A DNA stretch of 64,000 bases. It comes from Prunus persica. Taxonomy: Eukaryota; Streptophyta; Magnoliopsida; Rosales; Rosaceae. The number at the start of each line of letters is the position of its first letter. Position 1 is the stretch's first letter. The notes beneath the pieces are model-generated. The model saw nothing but the letters and a program-made list of their open reading frames with translations. It was not told the DNA's origin and made no database searches. The stretch is from the NCBI RefSeq assembly GCF_000346465.2, contig NC_034016.1, positions 16,714,063 to 16,778,062 on the forward strand, read 5' to 3'. Positions 59,743 through 64,000 of the stretch are shown in pieces. The position numbers and the translations under genes are program-made.

Positions 59743-62043
59743 GCCGTCCGGTGGTGGTGGGTGTGAAGCTGGGGGGAATTGCTAAGGTTGTGTTAGATTT
59801 TGGTTGTCATGGGGTGGCAACTTGGAAGGGAAGTGGAATATGAAAAAAAAGTTGGCTTGGAATATGAGTTCATGGGTTCGCATTGTGAGAGAGAGACATT
59901 CACGTGTTCTGAGACTGTGTGGGGAAAGAAGAAAATTTTGGTACGCAAAGTTGAAGTTTGAAGCATGGTTTTCATAAATCTGATGGATTCCATTAAATAA
60001 TTGCCCAATATTGTTCAGTCTAAAAGTGGAAACTATATTTTATATTGATTATCCAAAAAACTCCATTGTTTATCCAAGATAATTGGATTTCTTTTAAACA
60101 TACTACTAATCACAAGGATGCCAAGCTTGTATATATTGGGTATTTCTCTACGTTACGCTACACAACATTATAATAATCTAACGGTTTTAGGCATGACACG
60201 TTATCAAACTCTGAGATTTTTAAAATTTCTTTTGAAATCTGCTTTGAGTTCTTTTAAATTTAAAAAAAAAAAAACTAAAATATGTTACATGACAATATGT
60301 TTTCTTGTTAAATAAATGAGGTTCAAATTGTAAAGGAGAAAAAAGTGTATTTACACTAAAAATGCATTGGCTTATTATGACTGTAAAATTTCAAAACTAA
60401 AGTCTTAAATAAAAAGAAAAGAAGCAGTTCCTCCACCGTCCAATCAGTCCAATGTGAGTAAAAGTCTAGTCGGCTGTTTGATTCACACTGAGACTTGTTG
60501 CATAATGCTTCCAAAACCAGCAATGAAAGAAAGAACAGAAGAAAAGAGAAGAAAAAGAAGAAAGTGGGATACAAAGCAATTCATAAACTTTGGAGTCTCA
60601 CCTGTTCATGCATGTGTTGGTTAAGAAAATAAAAACACGTGTTAATACGTTTACATTGATATCACAGGGCAAGGCACAGACATAGAATCTGATCTAGCCG
60701 CCAGGGTTGACTGGGCTTTCACCTTCTGCCACGTGTAGCCTAAGATGCCACGTAAGCATAACTGGTAAATTACCTGGAAGCCATGGAACCATAAATGAAT
60801 GATTAGGCCTCAAGAAAATTCAACAACATTGGAGAAAAATATACACACAAGATAAGTGTATGAAGTTGACACAGTTGGATTTACTAGCTAATTGCAATAC
60901 TATATTTACTTAAAAGGCTGATAATTCAAATGTGTTAACTTTAATAATTATCTTATGTAGAATTTTTTACGTTCACGTTGAGTCATCCAAACGATGCCGT
61001 GGTGTATGAAAATAGTATGATTAAGGTGAAAAATTTATTCAAAAGGCAACAACCATATCTCTTATGCATAATATATGATCTCTTCATGTGTACCACTACC
61101 GGTCATCACATCACTAATACCAATCCCTGGACACAATTCATTATTGTCCCTTTTCTGTTGGCATATAATATATAATACTGAAAGCTTAGCTCAATCCTCC
61201 TTTTGTTTGAAACATCCTATAAAGAAACAAAAAAGAAATTTGATACATCTTTTCTAAAAGTATCTTTTGAGGAAAGGAAGGGAACTTTGCTGCTCAAGTT
61301 AAAGGTAATTACCCAGAAGGGTTGGTTTAGTTGATAAAGTTCCTGTATTGTGTGATGCTCTATCGGTGTGCGAGTTCTGTTGTTAACAGTTTCGTATTTG
61401 GTGGATGATATGTAAATTCTTCTGTAAATTTGAAAAAGTCTAGAGTTTGTCCTGGTCATGAGTGTCCTAAACTTTTTATTAAAAAAAGAAAAAGAAAAAA
61501 AAAGAAGAAGTTAAATGTAAAATATTTTGATGATGCTAAAACTCTTTAAATTTCAGTGAGCAAGTCAAAATGACTAAGGAGTAAAGGAGGTGGTGGAATC
61601 TCTACGCCTACTGGGAACTAGTTCAGTGAATGTTATCTAGACATCAATCCCAGAGTCAAAGACATACCAAACTTGTGGCCCCATGTACCCAACAACCATG
61701 AACACAAAAGATCATAGAAAAATTTCTTTGATTCATGGACTTTAAAACCTCTTTGCCTTTACGACCACAAGAAACCTCTTTGCCTCACCAATCCCATCCC
61801 ATCCCATCTCACTTTTTTCTGGTGTCTTTTTCTCTTTATCTTCAACTTTGTAGCCGAAAATTCAACAAAATTGTTAGTATTAATAGTTTACGCGCATGTA
61901 CAACGTGGATGACTGACAATCGTTAATAAGTATTATTTTAATTCAAATTGTAAACATCATATCCATTAACAATAGAAAATCATCAAAAATATTAACAGTT
62001 AACTAAACTTAAGTTTTCAATTCCATACACCCTAAACTTTCTT
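59743..62043. other. Promoter region of the receptor kinase and gene-free spacer
   Basis: AT-rich. It has a CACGTG G-box in GCCACGTGTAG (60730..60735) and a second ACGT core (CCACGTAAG near 60748), about 1 kb above the kinase ATG. Such sites bind bZIP/bHLH factors and often respond to ABA or light; function here is untested. No gene was recognised. Confidence 0.45.
61318..61510 (+). mobile_element. Probable tRNA-derived SINE, second family
   Basis: GGGTTGGTTTAGTTGATAAAG fits an A box, and GGTGTGCGAGTTCTG about 40 bp later fits a B box. The segment ends in an A-rich tail AAAAAAAGAAAAAG near 61480-61505. No clear target duplication was found. The wording differs from the 40262 family. Confidence 0.55.
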
Positions 62044-62392
62044 GAGAGATTTACTATTATATCCAATATAGGTGTTCAAATTATAAAACAAATCTCACAC
62101 GAAAATGAATTTTAAAAACACACCAAAAACTCATTTACAACATAACAAAGAGACTTTGAACTTCTTATAAATTACAAAACTGTAATTTATTTCTTAAAAA
62201 AAGCCCAACCCCAAAACCTCATTAAAAAAAAAAAACCTAAAACACTTAATAGAGTATCAAAGTAATTTAATAATTAAAATTAAATTTAATAGTGTCAGTT
62301 GTTTTTTTTTTTGGGTTTATTTATAGAAATTAAATAATATAGAATTTATCTATATCATCAATGCTAAGAATGAATATATAACTAAATATCTC
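62044..62392. mobile_element. Mutator-type MITE, copy 2
   Basis: Same family as 9052..9384. The ends are GAGAGATTTACTATTATATCC and the complement of GAGATATTTAGTTATATATTC. It is flanked by a perfect 9-bp duplication AACTTTCTT (62035..62043 and 62393..62401). Confidence 0.92.
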
Positions 62393-62401
62393 AACTTTCT
62401 T

Positions 62402-62975
62402 TTGGTGATTGTACACCCTAGATTTTTATGTGTCTATTTTACCTATATTTTCCAATCTTGTAAGTTGTATGAGAATTGGTAGAATTCTCAAGTCCAATGG
62501 GCCTTACTTTTCCAGTCTCCTAACTCAGTAATTTTGGGCTACTATAGGCCCTTGGGTGGCCCAGAATGTTTTTCCTGCAAATCCTTTTTCTGGGTTGGCT
62601 ATTTATCCAAGAAAATACAGTGATGAACAAAATTGGTGGGCCACATCTAGGAATGGGGCCACGTCACTATAATAAAGTCTGCATCAAACTCAGACAGGTG
62701 TAGGTTTCTTACTTAAAAATTGTGAGAGCCACAATTGAGAAATGGGATAAGATAAGAATTCAAAATAATTAGTTTCCACACAATTTAAATATGGAAAAAA
62801 TTATGTATCATTCCTTCAAAAATTATCTCTTTGTTTTTTTTTATTTTTCTAAATGGAATTCTTTGTATTTATTTAATTATTTATTGTCCATGGCATGTAA
62901 GGTATAGGCTAAGCTTGTTTATAGCTCTACACTTAAATCTCTCACTCTCCCTTTGTCTGAGAAAACAGAGAGATA
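62402..62975 (+). promoter_or_regulatory. Upstream region of peroxisomal MDH
   Basis: About 570 bp between the MITE and the MDH ATG. A CT-rich leader-like stretch (CTCTCACTCTCC) lies at about 62938-62960, just above the ATG. No sharp TATA box is claimed. Confidence 0.4.

Positions 62976-64000
<1,025 letters not shown>

Overview
This window is nuclear DNA from a flowering plant. The genes are split by many introns, mostly GT-AG. The intergenic DNA is AT-rich and crowded with small non-autonomous transposons, and the proteins belong to plant families (LL-diaminopimelate aminotransferase, MUSTANG, squalene epoxidase, an LRR-XI receptor kinase, PTS2-tagged malate dehydrogenase). A woody eudicot, perhaps Rosaceae, fits the style of the sequence, but that is an inference and no lineage marker proves it. 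Gene models were built by reading splice sites and checking that the reading phase stays closed across every exon.

Layout. 1-1659 (+): 3' part of chloroplast LL-diaminopimelate aminotransferase. 2264-4030 (-): intact intronless MUSTANG-type domesticated transposase. 7116-9620 (+): complete adenylosuccinate synthetase with a GC-AG last intron that carries a Mutator-type MITE. 10784-19409 (-): a 23-exon, 1111-residue ARM/HEAT-type protein. 20407-20680: a Cassandra LTR carrying a 5S-rRNA-like segment. 20720-36556 (-): a squalene epoxidase cluster made of one shattered pseudogene, intact SQE-A (523 aa), damaged SQE-B and intact SQE-C (536 aa). 36557-48131: about 11.5 kb with no supported gene but nested MITEs, SINEs, an (AT)-rich minisatellite and a near-perfect 400-bp inverted pair. 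48132-51470 (+): a TPX2-like, KEN-box-rich protein with an apparent single-base frameshift. 52098-52393: a very small LTR (TRIM-like) element. 52601-56207 (-): plastid-type proline iminopeptidase. 56741-59742 (-): LRR receptor kinase of the RLK7/HAIKU2 type. 62976-64000 (+): 5' part of peroxisomal malate dehydrogenase.

The genes form no operon-like unit. Most are housekeeping: lysine and purine synthesis, peptide turnover, the peroxisomal NAD shuttle. The parts with the most history are the tandem SQE family, which makes 2,3-oxidosqualene for sterols and triterpenoids and shows duplication, decay and transposon invasion, and the neighbourhood of Mutator-derived sequences, where a domesticated MULE gene lies near several Mutator-like MITE families with 9-10 bp target duplications.
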